64,000 nt of DNA from DATLGB01 sp038258425 (lineage in GTDB: Bacteria > Actinomycetota > Thermoleophilia > Solirubrobacterales > Solirubrobacteraceae). The notes below the pieces were generated by a model that did not search any database, had not been told where the DNA came from, and saw only the letters and a list, made by a program, of their open reading frames with translations. A program made the translations under genes and the position numbers. Shown in pieces: positions 24,313 to 33,781 of the stretch (the first letter of the stretch is position 1; every line of letters begins with the position of its first letter). The DNA lies in contig JBBSPV010000018.1 of the NCBI GenBank assembly GCA_038258425.1, forward strand, positions 5,061 to 69,060. The letters are read 5' to 3'.

Positions 24313-25217
24313 GGCAGCGCCGCCCGGATCCGCTGCGCGACGTCGTGCGCAGGCTTCCCGGTGACGTCGAGGGTCAGCACGCCGGGCAACTTGCGCAGCC
24401 AGGTGAGCTGGCGGCGCGCGTAGCGGCGCGTGGCCCACTGCATCCCGGCGACGTCGCCCGCGAGCAGCTCGCGGTAGCCGAGCGCCTTGCGGACCGCCGG
24501 GGACGCGCCGCGCGCCTCTGCGGCTCGCACCTCGGCGGCGGCACCGGCCGCGACCATGGCCTCGACGCGCGCGTCGATGCGGGCGTCCAGCGCCGCGCGG
24601 TCCATGACGAGGGCGACGAGCAGCGTGGGGTGCCGGGTCTCGGCGGTCCACAGCTGGCTCGCGCCGGGCCGCTGCGGGGCGGCGTGTCCCGCGTCGAGCA
24701 GCTCGAGCGCCCGGACGAGGCGGTGACGGTCCCCCGGCGCGACGGCGCCGGCGACCTCGGGAGCGCGCTCGGCGAGCTCGGCATGGAGCGCCTCGGGCCC
24801 GCGCTCGGCGAGATCGCGCTCACGGCGGGCGCGCCCGGCCGAGTCGGGCGGCGGGCGCAGGTCGAGCTCGGCGAGCGCGGCCCGCAGGTAGAGGCCGGTG
24901 CCGCCGAGCACGAGCGGGCGGCGGCCGGCCGCGATCAGGGCGTCGATCTCGGCGTGGGCGAGTGTGGCGTAGCGGCCGGCGCTGCAGGTCTCGGTCACGT
25001 CGAGGATCCCGACGAGCCGGTGCTCGAGCCGCGCGCGCTCCGCGGCGCTCGCGGCGCCCGTGAGCGTTTCGAGGCCGGCGTAGAGCTGCAGCGCGTCGGC
25101 GGACACGGCGACGGGATCCTCTCCGTCCGCGCGCAGCGCGTCGCCGAGGGCGAGGGCGACCGCCGTCTTGCCGACGCCCGTGGGGCCGAAGAGGGCGACG
25201 ACCGGCAGCGCGGGCAC
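24309..25217 (-). CDS. miaA: tRNA dimethylallyltransferase
   Basis: A 302-residue enzyme that prenylates A37 of tRNAs reading UNN codons. GTG 25217 is chosen because the P-loop VVALFGPTGVGKTAVALALG begins right after it; the frame is open further upstream but is antisense to the SDR gene. Later motifs are SADALQLYAGLETLTGA (substrate pocket), LEHRLVGILD, SAGRYATLAHAEIDAL, LVLGGTGLYLRAAL, and the C-terminal TRRYARRQLTWLRKL. MiaB, which methylthiolates the product, is encoded 3.4 kb away. miaA is the first gene of the miaA-dapF-dapD unit and is divergent from an SDR. Confidence 0.95.
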   Translation of the reverse strand: MPALPVVALFGPTGVGKTAVALALGDALRADGEDPVAVSADALQLYAGLETLTGAASAAERARLEHRLVGILDVTETCSAGRYATLAHAEIDALIAAGRRPLVLGGTGLYLRAALAELDLRPPPDSAGRARRERDLAERGPEALHAELAERAPEVAGAVAPGDRHRLVRALELLDAGHAAPQRPGASQLWTAETRHPTLLVALVMDRAALDARIDARVEAMVAAGAAAEVRAAEARGASPAVRKALGYRELLAGDVAGMQWATRRYARRQLTWLRKLPGVLTLDVTGKPAHDVAQRIRAALP

Positions 25218-25260
25218 GGCCGTAGTCTCCCAGCGTGCCCGTCGTCGCCGCCCGCTCCGC

Positions 25261-26052
25261 GTGAACGTCCACGGCCGCCGGGTCCTCGTCACCGGCGCCA
25301 CGGGCGGACTCGGGCAGGCCATCGCCCGGGCCCTGCGCGGCCGCGGGGCGCGCCTCGTGCTCACCGGCCGCCGCGTCGACGTGCTCGAGCCGCTCGCGAC
25401 CGAGCTCGCCGCGAAGGCGATCGTGGCCGATCTCGGGACGCCCGACGGCGTGGCCGGTCTCGTCGAGCAGCTCGGGGAGGTCGACGTCCTCGTCGCCAAC
25501 GCCGGCCTGCCGGCGAGCGGGCCGGTGCTCGAGTACACCCCGGAGCAGCTCGGCCGGGCGCTCGACGTCAACCTCCGCGCCCCGATGCTCCTCGCTCGCG
25601 CCGTGGCCGAGCCGATGGTCGCACGGGGCACGGGCCACCTCGTCTTCGTCTCCTCGCTGTCCGGAAAGGCCGCCTCACCGGGGTCGGGCGTCTACTCCGC
25701 CACGAAGTTCGGCCTGCGGGGCTTCGCCCTCGGGCTGCGCGAGGACCTGATCGGCACCGGCGTCGGCGTCTCCACGGTGTTCCCCGGCTTCATCGTCGGG
25801 GCCGGCATGCTCGACGACGCCGGCGTGCAGCTGCCCTTCTACGCCGGCACCCGACGACCCGAGCACGTGGCCCGGGCGGTGCTGCGGGCGATCGAGGGCG
25901 AGCGGGCCGAGATCGACGTCGCCGCCGCACCCATCCGGGTCGGTGCCGCCCTCGCCGGCCTCGCCCCCCGGCCGGTGTACGCCGTCCAGCGCGCCCTGGG
26001 CGCCCGCTCGATCGGCGAGCGCCTGGGCACCGCGCAGCGGCACAAGCGCTGA
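25261..26052 (+). CDS. SDR-family oxidoreductase
   Basis: A 263-residue short-chain dehydrogenase with GTG start at 25261, 43 bases from the divergent miaA. The cofactor loop is VTGATGGLGQAIA with GRRVDVLE after strand 2, which favours NADP(H). NAGLP, the catalytic Ser in VFVSSLSGKA and YSATKFGLRGFALGL with Tyr/Lys complete the active site. It has the look of the DltE/YbbO class of membrane-lipid or fatty-alcohol SDRs, with a C-terminal amphipathic tail (APRPVYAVQRALGARS), but the substrate is unknown. It is convergent with the MscS gene, with 9 bases between stops. Confidence 0.85.
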   Translation: MNVHGRRVLVTGATGGLGQAIARALRGRGARLVLTGRRVDVLEPLATELAAKAIVADLGTPDGVAGLVEQLGEVDVLVANAGLPASGPVLEYTPEQLGRALDVNLRAPMLLARAVAEPMVARGTGHLVFVSSLSGKAASPGSGVYSATKFGLRGFALGLREDLIGTGVGVSTVFPGFIVGAGMLDDAGVQLPFYAGTRRPEHVARAVLRAIEGERAEIDVAAAPIRVGAALAGLAPRPVYAVQRALGARSIGERLGTAQRHKR

Positions 26053-26061
26053 AGCCGATCC

Positions 26062-27030
26062 CTAGGACGGGCCGCTGTGGGTGCCGTCGCGACGGGCGAC
26101 CAGGCGCTCGTCCGTCTGGCCCTCCTGGGCGAGCGAGCCGATGGCCGCCAGCACCTCGTCCGCGAGCCGGGCGCCGTCGGACTCGTGTTCCGGCGTGGCG
26201 GTGATCCGGACCACGACCTCGTCGCTGTCGACCTCCTCGAGGCTCACGCGCGTCTCGCCCCGCACCTCGGTGTGGACGTACGCGTCGATCATCGACTGCA
26301 CGTCGGTCGGCTTGACGTCCGGCCGCAGCCGGGCGCGCAGGTCGACCCCCGACGGCTCGCGCAGCGGCACCACGGCCGCCGAGAGCACGATGTTGTTGGG
26401 CACCATGATCGAGTCCTCGCCCTGGGCGAAGGTCGTATACAGCAGGCCCTGCGCCGTCACGGTGCCCTCGAGCTGGCCGGCGAGCCCGCCCGCCTGCATG
26501 CGCACGCGATCGCCGACGCGGAACGGCTGCGAGGCGATGATGACCCCGCCGGCGATGACGTTGCCGAGCGTCTGCTGGGCGGCGAGGCCGAAGACGACGG
26601 CGAACACGGCACCGCTGACCGCCAGGGTGCGGGTGTCGAGCCCGAGCACGACGAAGACGCCGACGCCCGTGGCCAGCAGCAGGGTGAGGCGGATGATGAA
26701 GCCGACGACGCCGGCCGTCGCGAGGTCCAGGCGCTTGAACAGCCACGGCAGGGCCGAGCGGCCGAAGTCGCGGGAGATGAGGTAGCCGAGCAGCAGGACG
26801 GCGACGGCGACGCCGTAGCGCACCGGGGCCTGGGCCTCGGCGGAGAACCAGTCCTGGCGGTTGTGGTTGACCACGAGGATGACCACCAGCAGCGGGACGA
26901 TCCCGAGCAGCTGCAGGCGCGCGCGCTTGGCCGCCTGGACGGCCGACAGCGTCAGCACCCGGGCGCCGACCGGCCGCACGCGTTCCATCTGCTGTCGTCT
27001 GAGGAGCCCCAAGGCGGTGAGTCGACCCAT
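26062..27030 (-). CDS. Small-conductance mechanosensitive channel (MscS family)
   Basis: A 322-residue membrane protein if started at ATG 27030; in-frame ATGs at 27078 and 26988 are alternatives with no decisive ribosome site. Hydrophobic segments lie at about residues 40-56, 75-95 and 110-140. The pore-lining helix 3 appears as AVFAVVFGLAAQQTLGNVIAGGVIIASQPFRVGDRVRM, the hallmark of the family. The beta domain follows (GTVTAQGLLYTTFAQGEDSIMVPNN), with an alpha/beta C-terminal domain. It releases solutes on hypo-osmotic shock. It lies downstream of the radical SAM gene on the same strand. Confidence 0.88.
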   Translation of the reverse strand: MGRLTALGLLRRQQMERVRPVGARVLTLSAVQAAKRARLQLLGIVPLLVVILVVNHNRQDWFSAEAQAPVRYGVAVAVLLLGYLISRDFGRSALPWLFKRLDLATAGVVGFIIRLTLLLATGVGVFVVLGLDTRTLAVSGAVFAVVFGLAAQQTLGNVIAGGVIIASQPFRVGDRVRMQAGGLAGQLEGTVTAQGLLYTTFAQGEDSIMVPNNIVLSAAVVPLREPSGVDLRARLRPDVKPTDVQSMIDAYVHTEVRGETRVSLEEVDSDEVVVRITATPEHESDGARLADEVLAAIGSLAQEGQTDERLVARRDGTHSGPS

Positions 27031-27109
27031 GTCGGAGAAGCCGACACCACACGTGTAGCCGAGTTGCACCGAGTTCATGCTTGCGTGCCCGGCCTCACAC
27101 CTCTCGCCT

Positions 27110-28180
27110 TCAGAACAGGTGTCCTTGCACGACATCCTGCCGCGCGAGGGGTGGTGGAGCGCCGTCTCGCCTGCCGCTCGCACCCCGGCCGGGCGCCGCC
27201 GTCGCCCCGCGCTGGAAGCGCTCGGCGAGGTCGGGCACGCGCCGCGCTGCCACCCGCCGCGCGAGCGGTCCCTCCACCCGCGCCCGCTCGGCCGGCACCA
27301 GCCGCGCCCGCCCGCCGTACAGGCGCTCGTAGCGCTCCACGAGGTCCGGCCGCTGCTGGCGCAGCCAGCCCATGAACACGTCGCGGGTAGCGCCGCGCAG
27401 GAACAGCGCCTGGCCGCCGACGCGGGTGGCCCCGGCCGCGTCGCAGGCCGCCACCACGGCCTCGACCTGCTCCGGCGCGTCGTTGATGCCCGGCATCAGC
27501 GGCGCGACGAGGACGCCGGTCGGGACCCCCTGGCGGTTGAGCTCCGCCACCGCCTCGAGCCGCTTGCGCGGGTGCGGCGTGTGCGGCTCCGTCGCCCGCC
27601 AGGCCCGTTCGTCGAGCGTCGGGATCGACAGGCAGGCCGAGAAGCCGGCGACCGCGACGAGCTCCCGGAACAGACCGAGGTCGCGCAGCAGCAGCGGCGA
27701 CTTGGTCAGCACGGAGCACGGGTTGCGCGCCTCGAGCAGGACCTCGAGCACGGCCCGCGTGAGCCCGTAGCGCTTCTCCACCCACTGGTACGGATCGGTG
27801 TTCGTCCCCAGCGCGACGTGCTCGCCCCGCCACGCCGGCCGCCGCAGCTCCGCGCGCAGCACCTCTGGCGCGTTGACCTTGACGACGATCTCGCGCTCGA
27901 AGTCCCGCCCCGCGTCGAAGTCGAGATACTCGTGCGTCGGCCGGGCGAAGCAGTACCGGCAGGCATGGCTGCATCCCCTGTAGGTGTTCACCGTCCAGGC
28001 GAACGGGAGCTTGCCGCCGCCCGGCACCCGGTTGAGGACGCTCTTGGCGTGGATCTCGTGGAAGCGCGTGTCGAGCGCCTCCGGCGCGTCGAAGGTCCGC
28101 ACCACCGCCCCGGCGCCCAGGCCCGGCAGCCGGCCCTCCCGGTCCCTCTCGGCGATCTGCTCATGCCAGCGCACGAACAC
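27110..28180 (-). CDS. Rv2578c-family radical SAM protein
   Basis: A 356-residue protein read from GTG 28180. The radical SAM cluster motif is YRGCSHACRYCFARPTHEYL, with Cys70, Cys74 and Cys77 binding the 4Fe-4S centre. Further landmarks are GTNTDPYQWVEKRYGLTRAVLEVL, VLTKSPLLLRDL and SIPTLDERAWRATEPHTPHPRKRLEA, features shared with the SplB-like group that includes the M. tuberculosis protein used to name the family. Its substrate is unknown; relation to spore photoproduct lyase suggests nucleic-acid repair. A consensus-perfect SOS box overlaps the start codon, supporting induction by DNA damage. The C-terminal about 25 residues are Arg/Gly-rich. Confidence 0.88.
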   Translation of the reverse strand: MFVRWHEQIAERDREGRLPGLGAGAVVRTFDAPEALDTRFHEIHAKSVLNRVPGGGKLPFAWTVNTYRGCSHACRYCFARPTHEYLDFDAGRDFEREIVVKVNAPEVLRAELRRPAWRGEHVALGTNTDPYQWVEKRYGLTRAVLEVLLEARNPCSVLTKSPLLLRDLGLFRELVAVAGFSACLSIPTLDERAWRATEPHTPHPRKRLEAVAELNRQGVPTGVLVAPLMPGINDAPEQVEAVVAACDAAGATRVGGQALFLRGATRDVFMGWLRQQRPDLVERYERLYGGRARLVPAERARVEGPLARRVAARRVPDLAERFQRGATAAPGRGASGRRDGAPPPLARQDVVQGHLF

Positions 28181-28187
28181 ATGTTCG
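28174..28187. promoter_or_regulatory. Probable LexA (SOS) box
   Basis: CGAACACATGTTCG matches the Gram-positive SOS-box consensus CGAACRNRYGTTCG at all positions. It overlaps the GTG start codon (28178-28180) of the radical SAM gene and lies 13 bases from that gene's divergent side toward the VOC gene's stop. Bound LexA would block transcription start or early elongation; a short or absent leader is implied. Confidence 0.65.
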
Positions 28188-28206
28188 CATGAAGGCCGGA
28201 CGGACG

Positions 28207-28656
28207 CTACGTGCGCCGGCGGAAGAAGCTCACGAGGTTCCCGTCGCGGTCGAGCGTGTGGAACTCCCGGGTCCCGAAGTCCGTCGCCTCGACGCCGGCG
28301 CGTGAAACGTGGTGCAGCACGCCCGCGGCCGACAGCTCCGCGTAGAGGGCGTCGACGTCGGCGACCTCGATGCGGCAGCTGGCGGTGCCGGCTAGGAACG
28401 ACTCCGCTCCCGACCGGATCGGCGGCTCGAGGGTCGCTCGCGACCGCCAGGCGTCGTCCGTCGCGCCCCACAGGTGCAGCACCGCGGCGTCGCGGCTGAC
28501 GACCGCGAAGTCGTCCGTCTCGTGAACGGCGTCGAAGCCGAAGCGCTCGCGGAAGTGCGCCACCGCGGCGCGCACCTCGCGCGTGGGCAGCGCGGGGATG
28601 GTGCGATCGAGGCCGGCTGCCGCCCGGGGGCCCTCGCCGGCGGGACCGTCGGCCAC
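28207..28656 (-). CDS. VOC-superfamily protein (glyoxalase/bleomycin-resistance fold)
   Basis: A 149-residue single-domain vicinal-oxygen-chelate protein. Two beta-alpha-beta-beta-beta halves can be followed: TIPALPTREVRAAVAHFRERFGFDAVHETDDFAVVSRDAAVLHLWG, then ASCRIEVADVDALYAELSAAGV and FGTREFHTLDRDGNLVSFF, where the final Asp/Gly-Asn-Leu turn is typical. Candidate metal ligands are His in LHLWG and Glu in TREFH. The closest resemblance is to bleomycin-binding-type proteins, but a real resistance role is not implied. It lies three bases after miaB and 26 bases before the SOS-controlled radical SAM gene. Confidence 0.85.
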   Translation of the reverse strand: MADGPAGEGPRAAAGLDRTIPALPTREVRAAVAHFRERFGFDAVHETDDFAVVSRDAAVLHLWGATDDAWRSRATLEPPIRSGAESFLAGTASCRIEVADVDALYAELSAAGVLHHVSRAGVEATDFGTREFHTLDRDGNLVSFFRRRT

Positions 28657-28659
28657 CCC

Positions 28660-29979
28660 TCAGCCCAGCCGGGCCAGCAGCGGCGCCTCGCCCGTCAGCG
28701 TCTGCGAGGTGGCAGCCGTGATCTGGACGGGCACGAGCTCGCCCGGCTCGCCGAGGCCGGTGAAGTTCACGACCTTGTTGTGCCGGGTGCGGCCCCGCAG
28801 CTGCGACGCGTCCCGCCGCGACGTGCCCTCGACCAGGACGTCGAGCGTCCGGCCGACGAAGCGCTGGGCCCGCTCACGCGCCCGCCGCTGGACGACCTCG
28901 ACGAGGCGCGCCATGCGATCGGCCACCACGTCGGCGTCGACGAAGTCGTCCCGGAAGCCGGCCGCCTCGGTGCCGCGCCGGGGCGAGTAGACGAAGGTGA
29001 AGGCGCCGTCGAAGCCGACCGCCTCGCAGACCGCGAGCGTCTCGCCGAAGTCGGCCTCCGTCTCCCCCGGGAAGCCGGCGATGATGTCCGTGGTGATGGC
29101 GATGTCGGGCACGTGCCGGCGCAGCAGCGCGACGCGGTCGAGGAAGCGCTCCCGTCCGTAGGTCCGCCGCATCCGCTTGAGCACGCGCGAGGACCCGGAC
29201 TGCAGCGGCAGGTGGACGTGCTCGCAGAGCGAGCCGAGCTCGGCGTGGCAGCGCACGACGTCCTCGGTCATGTCGGACGGGTGCGGACTCGTGTAGCGCA
29301 GCCGGTCGAGGCCGTCGACGCCGTCCAGCGCCCGCAGCAGCTCCGCGAAGGTCCGCCGCCGCGGCCGCAGCCCGCGGCCGTAGGCGTTGACGTTCTGGCC
29401 GAGCAGGGTGACCTCGCGGACGCCGTCGCCGACCATGCCGGCGACCTCCTCGACGAGCTCCTCGAGCGGCCGGGAGGCCTCGCGGCCCCGGGTCGAGGGG
29501 ACGATGCAGTACGAGCACACCATGTTGCAGCCGGCGGAGATCTGCACCCAGCCCTGGACGTCCCGGGCGCGCTTGGGCGGCAGGTGGCCCGTGAAGCCCT
29601 CGAACTCGAAGTAGCCCTGGGCGGTGAGCGAGTCGCTCGTGAGGAACTCGGCGAGCTTGTGCACCTGGCCCGGGCCGAAGGCGACGTCGACGAAGGGGAA
29701 GCGGCGGAAGACCTCGTCCTTGACGGACTGGGCCCAGCAGCCGCCGACGCCGATCACCCGCCCCGGATCGCGTCGCTTGAGGGCGGCCGCCTCACCGAGG
29801 TGGGCGACGAAGCGCTCGTCGGCCTTCTCGCGGATGGAGCAGGTGTTGAAGAGGATGAGGTCGGCGTCCGCGCGCGCCGCGGACTCCGTGTAGCCGATGG
29901 ACTCGAGCATCCCCTTCATGCGCTCGGAGTCGTGCTCGTTCATCTGGCACCCGAAGGTCGTGACGTGGAACGTCCTCAC
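28660..29979 (-). CDS. miaB: tRNA-2-methylthio-N6-dimethylallyladenosine synthase
   Basis: A 439-residue radical SAM methylthiotransferase that adds the 2-methylthio group to i6A37. GTG 29979 precedes TFHVTTFGCQMNEHDSERM, the start of the UPF0004 domain with the first Cys of the auxiliary cluster; the others are in NTCSIREKA and GVGGCWAQ. The radical SAM motif is SAGCNMVCSYCIVPSTRGRE. The C-terminal TRAM domain binds tRNA (VLVEGTSRRDASQLRGRTRHNKVVNF). It lies 72 bases downstream of rny. With miaA in the same window, the ms2i6A pathway is complete here. Confidence 0.95.
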   Translation of the reverse strand: MRTFHVTTFGCQMNEHDSERMKGMLESIGYTESAARADADLILFNTCSIREKADERFVAHLGEAAALKRRDPGRVIGVGGCWAQSVKDEVFRRFPFVDVAFGPGQVHKLAEFLTSDSLTAQGYFEFEGFTGHLPPKRARDVQGWVQISAGCNMVCSYCIVPSTRGREASRPLEELVEEVAGMVGDGVREVTLLGQNVNAYGRGLRPRRRTFAELLRALDGVDGLDRLRYTSPHPSDMTEDVVRCHAELGSLCEHVHLPLQSGSSRVLKRMRRTYGRERFLDRVALLRRHVPDIAITTDIIAGFPGETEADFGETLAVCEAVGFDGAFTFVYSPRRGTEAAGFRDDFVDADVVADRMARLVEVVQRRARERAQRFVGRTLDVLVEGTSRRDASQLRGRTRHNKVVNFTGLGEPGELVPVQITAATSQTLTGEAPLLARLG

Positions 29980-30051
29980 GAGGCGAAGGCTAACCGCCCC
30001 CGAGCCCGCTCGGGAGCCCGTCCGCAACCCGCGCGGCGTCCCGCGCACCCC

Positions 30052-31566
30052 TCAGCGGGCGTAGTCCGTCGAGCGCGACTCGCGGATGACGGTCACCTTG
30101 ATCTGGCCCGGGTAGTCGAGCTCGCGCTCGATCTGGCGAGCGATCTCGTGCGAGAGCAGCGTGGCGCCGTCGTCGTCGAGGGCGCCGGGCTCGACCATGA
30201 CGCGGATCTCGCGCCCGGCCTGCATGGCGTAGACCTTGTCCACGCCTGGATGGCGGGTGGCGAGCAGCTCGAGCGCGCGCAGCCGCTTGACGTAGGCCTC
30301 GAGCGACTCGCCGCGGGCACCGGGCCGGGCGCCCGAGAGCGCGTCGGCGGCCTGGACGATGACCGCCTCGACGGTCTGGGGCTCGACCTCGTTGTGGTGG
30401 GCCTCCATGGCGTGGGCGACCGCCTCGGCCTCACCGTGCTTGCGGGCCATGTCGCCCCCGACCAGCGCGTGCGGGCCCTCGACCTCGTGCGAGACCGCCT
30501 TGCCGATGTCGTGCAGCAGCGCCGCCCGGCGCGCGGTCTTGGCCGACGCCCCGAGCTCCTCGGCCATCATCGAGGCCAGGTGGGCGCACTCGACGGAGTG
30601 CGCGAGGACATTCTGGCCGTAGCTCGTGCGGTAGCGCAGCCGGCCGAGGGTCCGCACGAGGTCGGCGTCCAGCGTCCCGACGTTGGCGTCGAAGGCCGCC
30701 TGCTCGCCCGCCTTGACGATGTGCTCGTCGAGCTCGGACCGAGCCTGGTAGAACGTCTCCTCGATCCGCGCGGGATGGATGCGGCCGTCCTCGAGCAGCT
30801 TCTCGAGGGTCATCCGCGCGACCTCGCGCCGCACGCCGTCGAAGCCGGAGAGGATGACGGCGTTCGGCGTGTCGTCGATGATGAAGTCGACGCCCGTGAG
30901 GTGCTCGAGGGCGCGGATGTTGCGGCCCTCGCGGCCGATGATGCGCCCCTTCATGTCGTCCCCGGAGAGCTGGACGACCGAGACCGTCGACTCCGTGGCG
31001 TGGCTTGCCGCCATGCGCTGCATGACCACGGACAGGATGTTGCGCACGCGCCGGTCGGCGTCGCGCTTGGTCTCCTGCTCGATCTGGCGGACGAGCCGCG
31101 CCGAATCGTGGCGCAGCGTGTCCTCGAGGTCGGCGAGCAGCGCGCTGCGCGCCTGGGCGGCGCTCATCCCCGACACCCCCTCGAGCGCCCGGATGCGCTC
31201 CTGGCGCAGGGCCGTGACCCCCGCCTCGCGCTCGCCGAGCAGCCGCTCGCGCTCCACGAGCTCGTCGGCGCGCACGTCGAGCTTGTCCTCCCCCGCCATG
31301 AGCCGCTCCTCGCGGCGGACGAGCTCCGTGCGGCCGTTCGCGGCCCCGGGCTCCGCTGCGGTGCCGACGTCCGCCGTGAGGGCGACCGCGGGAGCCCCGG
31401 CGGCGACGGGCACCGCCGTGGGCACGCGCCGGCTGGGAGCACCGGTCGCCACCGTGGTGGGACTCGGCGAGGGGAGCCGGCGAGCGAGGAGGACCACCGC
31501 GCCGATCACGGCTCCGGCGACCACCACGGCGGCCACCAGGACGACTGCCGCCACTGCGATGCTCAT
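30052..31566 (-). CDS. rny: Ribonuclease Y
   Basis: A 504-residue membrane-anchored endoribonuclease that initiates mRNA decay. Residues 3-28 form a transmembrane helix (SIAVAAVVLVAAVVVAGAV). A Pro/Ala-rich spacer and a coiled coil follow (ELVRREERLMAGEDKLDVRADELVERERLLGEREA). The KH domain contains VSVVQLSGDDMKGRIIGREGRNIRALEHLTGVDFIIDDTP, and the HD domain has the metal motif AALLHDIGKAVSHEVEGPHALVGGD. ATG 31566 is preceded by GGAGGA. It stands downstream of recA-recX as in many Gram-positive genomes, after a 367-base gap that suggests its own promoter. Confidence 0.95.
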   Translation of the reverse strand: MSIAVAAVVLVAAVVVAGAVIGAVVLLARRLPSPSPTTVATGAPSRRVPTAVPVAAGAPAVALTADVGTAAEPGAANGRTELVRREERLMAGEDKLDVRADELVERERLLGEREAGVTALRQERIRALEGVSGMSAAQARSALLADLEDTLRHDSARLVRQIEQETKRDADRRVRNILSVVMQRMAASHATESTVSVVQLSGDDMKGRIIGREGRNIRALEHLTGVDFIIDDTPNAVILSGFDGVRREVARMTLEKLLEDGRIHPARIEETFYQARSELDEHIVKAGEQAAFDANVGTLDADLVRTLGRLRYRTSYGQNVLAHSVECAHLASMMAEELGASAKTARRAALLHDIGKAVSHEVEGPHALVGGDMARKHGEAEAVAHAMEAHHNEVEPQTVEAVIVQAADALSGARPGARGESLEAYVKRLRALELLATRHPGVDKVYAMQAGREIRVMVEPGALDDDGATLLSHEIARQIERELDYPGQIKVTVIRESRSTDYAR

Positions 31567-31933
31567 GGTCGATCCTCCCTCTCGGCCGGCCTCGCGGCCG
31601 GTCGGTCAAACGCTGTCGCGCGACGGGACTCATGCGGCGTCCGGCCGCGCGCTTCGGATATGGATCGACAGGCCGACGCGCGCGACGGGCCTGGAGCAGC
31701 GGGAGGACGGCTTGAAGCGGCCGCCGCGTCAGCTGGCGGCGGGGTGCGGCTCGGTCGGGGTCGGAGGTGGTTGGGGCCGCCGGAGCGGCGATGCCGTCAC
31801 TGCGTGGGTCATGAAGCGGTTCAGGGTGGAAAGGCGGGGTTTGCTGGTGTTTCAGGCGGTCGTGCGGACCGGTCTGTCGATGGGGGAATCGTAGTACCGG
31901 CCGGGCCCCGGCGCAACGGCTGGCCAAGCGCCG
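31567..31933. other. Intergenic region between recX and rny
   Basis: A 367-base stretch without a convincing gene. It holds the GGAGGA ribosome site of rny at its left end and G+C-rich inverted repeats around 31580-31605 (GGCCGGC next to GCGGCCGG). The middle is somewhat less GC-rich (31815-31905). The frames crossing it are antisense continuations of neighbouring genes. No tRNA-like cloverleaf or known riboswitch core was found. It probably carries the rny promoter; I could not pick convincing -35/-10 boxes. Confidence 0.5.
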
Positions 31934-32428
31934 TCAGTCCTCGTCCGCCCCCGCATGCCGACGGAGCGCGTCGTAGGCGAGCTCGAGCTCGAAACCCTTG
32001 CGCGCGAGCGCGCCGAGCGCCCGGTTGCGCTCGCGCGGATCGGTCGGTGGATCGGGAAAGCGCCGCCGCAGGAGCTCGAGCGCGGCCTCGAGCTCGTCGC
32101 CGTCCGGCCGAGCCCCGACCGCGGCGTCCACGTGCTCGCGATCGACACCGAGGGCCAGCAGCCGGCGCTCGATCCGCTCGGATCCCCAGCCGTCGAGGTG
32201 GCGCCGGTCCTCCGTGAAGCGCCGGGCGTAGTCGGCGTCGTCGAGCCAGCCGCCCTCGACGAGCTCGCCGACGACAACCTGGACCTCCGTCGGCTCGATC
32301 CGGCGCCGCTCGAGCACCCGGCGCATCTCGGCGACGGTGTGCTCGCGGCGGTTCAGCGCCGCCCACGCGACGTCGCGGGCGTGTTGCAACCGGACCGCGG
32401 GGTCGAGCGTGAGGCGTTCGCCGGGCAT
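31934..32428 (-). CDS. recX: Regulatory protein RecX
   Basis: A 164-residue all-helical protein built of three-helix repeats that binds the RecA filament and modulates it. Visible repeat-type motifs are ALNRREHTVAEMRRVLERRRI, VVGELVEGGWLDDADYARRFTEDRRHLDGWGSERIERRLLALGV and ALGALARKGFELELAYDALR. The length is typical. It begins 39 bases downstream of the recA stop on the same strand, the usual arrangement, and is probably made by read-through from recA. Confidence 0.93.
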   Translation of the reverse strand: MPGERLTLDPAVRLQHARDVAWAALNRREHTVAEMRRVLERRRIEPTEVQVVVGELVEGGWLDDADYARRFTEDRRHLDGWGSERIERRLLALGVDREHVDAAVGARPDGDELEAALELLRRRFPDPPTDPRERNRALGALARKGFELELAYDALRRHAGADED

Positions 32429-32467
32429 TGGCGGCAGCCGACGGGCTACGAGCGGAGCCGGCCGGGC

Positions 32468-33592
<1,125 letters not shown>

Positions 33593-33723
33593 CTCAACGG
33601 GCTCCTCTGCAGGCTTTGGTGCTGCAAGCTACGTGGGGGATCGGACGGAATCCTGGCGGGGCGCGGGTGACGCAACAAGGCGCGAGCGTCACGGAAGTGT
33701 GCCGGCCGTGTGCCGAAAGCCCG

Positions 33724-33766
33724 GCGACCGCAGAAGCGGACGCCGGGCGACCGGAACTGCGGTCAC
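33724..33766. repeat. Intergenic palindrome, copy A
   Basis: The left arm GCGACCGCAGAAGCGG (33724-33739), an 11-base loop and the right arm CCGGAACTGCGGTCAC (33751-33766) form an imperfect hairpin (about 12 of 16 pairs). The right arm is identical over 16 bases to that of copy B at 56822-56837, and the loop length is the same. It lies between the cinA stop and recA, where it could also act as a terminator or mRNA-stability element. Confidence 0.5.
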
Positions 33767-33781
33767 TCGCCGTTCAGCCGG

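Noticed and set aside
28474..32217. A 1247-codon plus-strand open frame across miaB, rny and recX
   Set aside because: It is antisense to three well-conserved genes, has an Arg/Gly/Leu/Val-repetitive composition typical of the complement of GC3-rich codons, and shows no domain.
33593..33781. SOS box in front of recA
   Set aside because: No CGAAC-N4-GTTCG or close match could be found in this stretch, although one exists elsewhere in the window.
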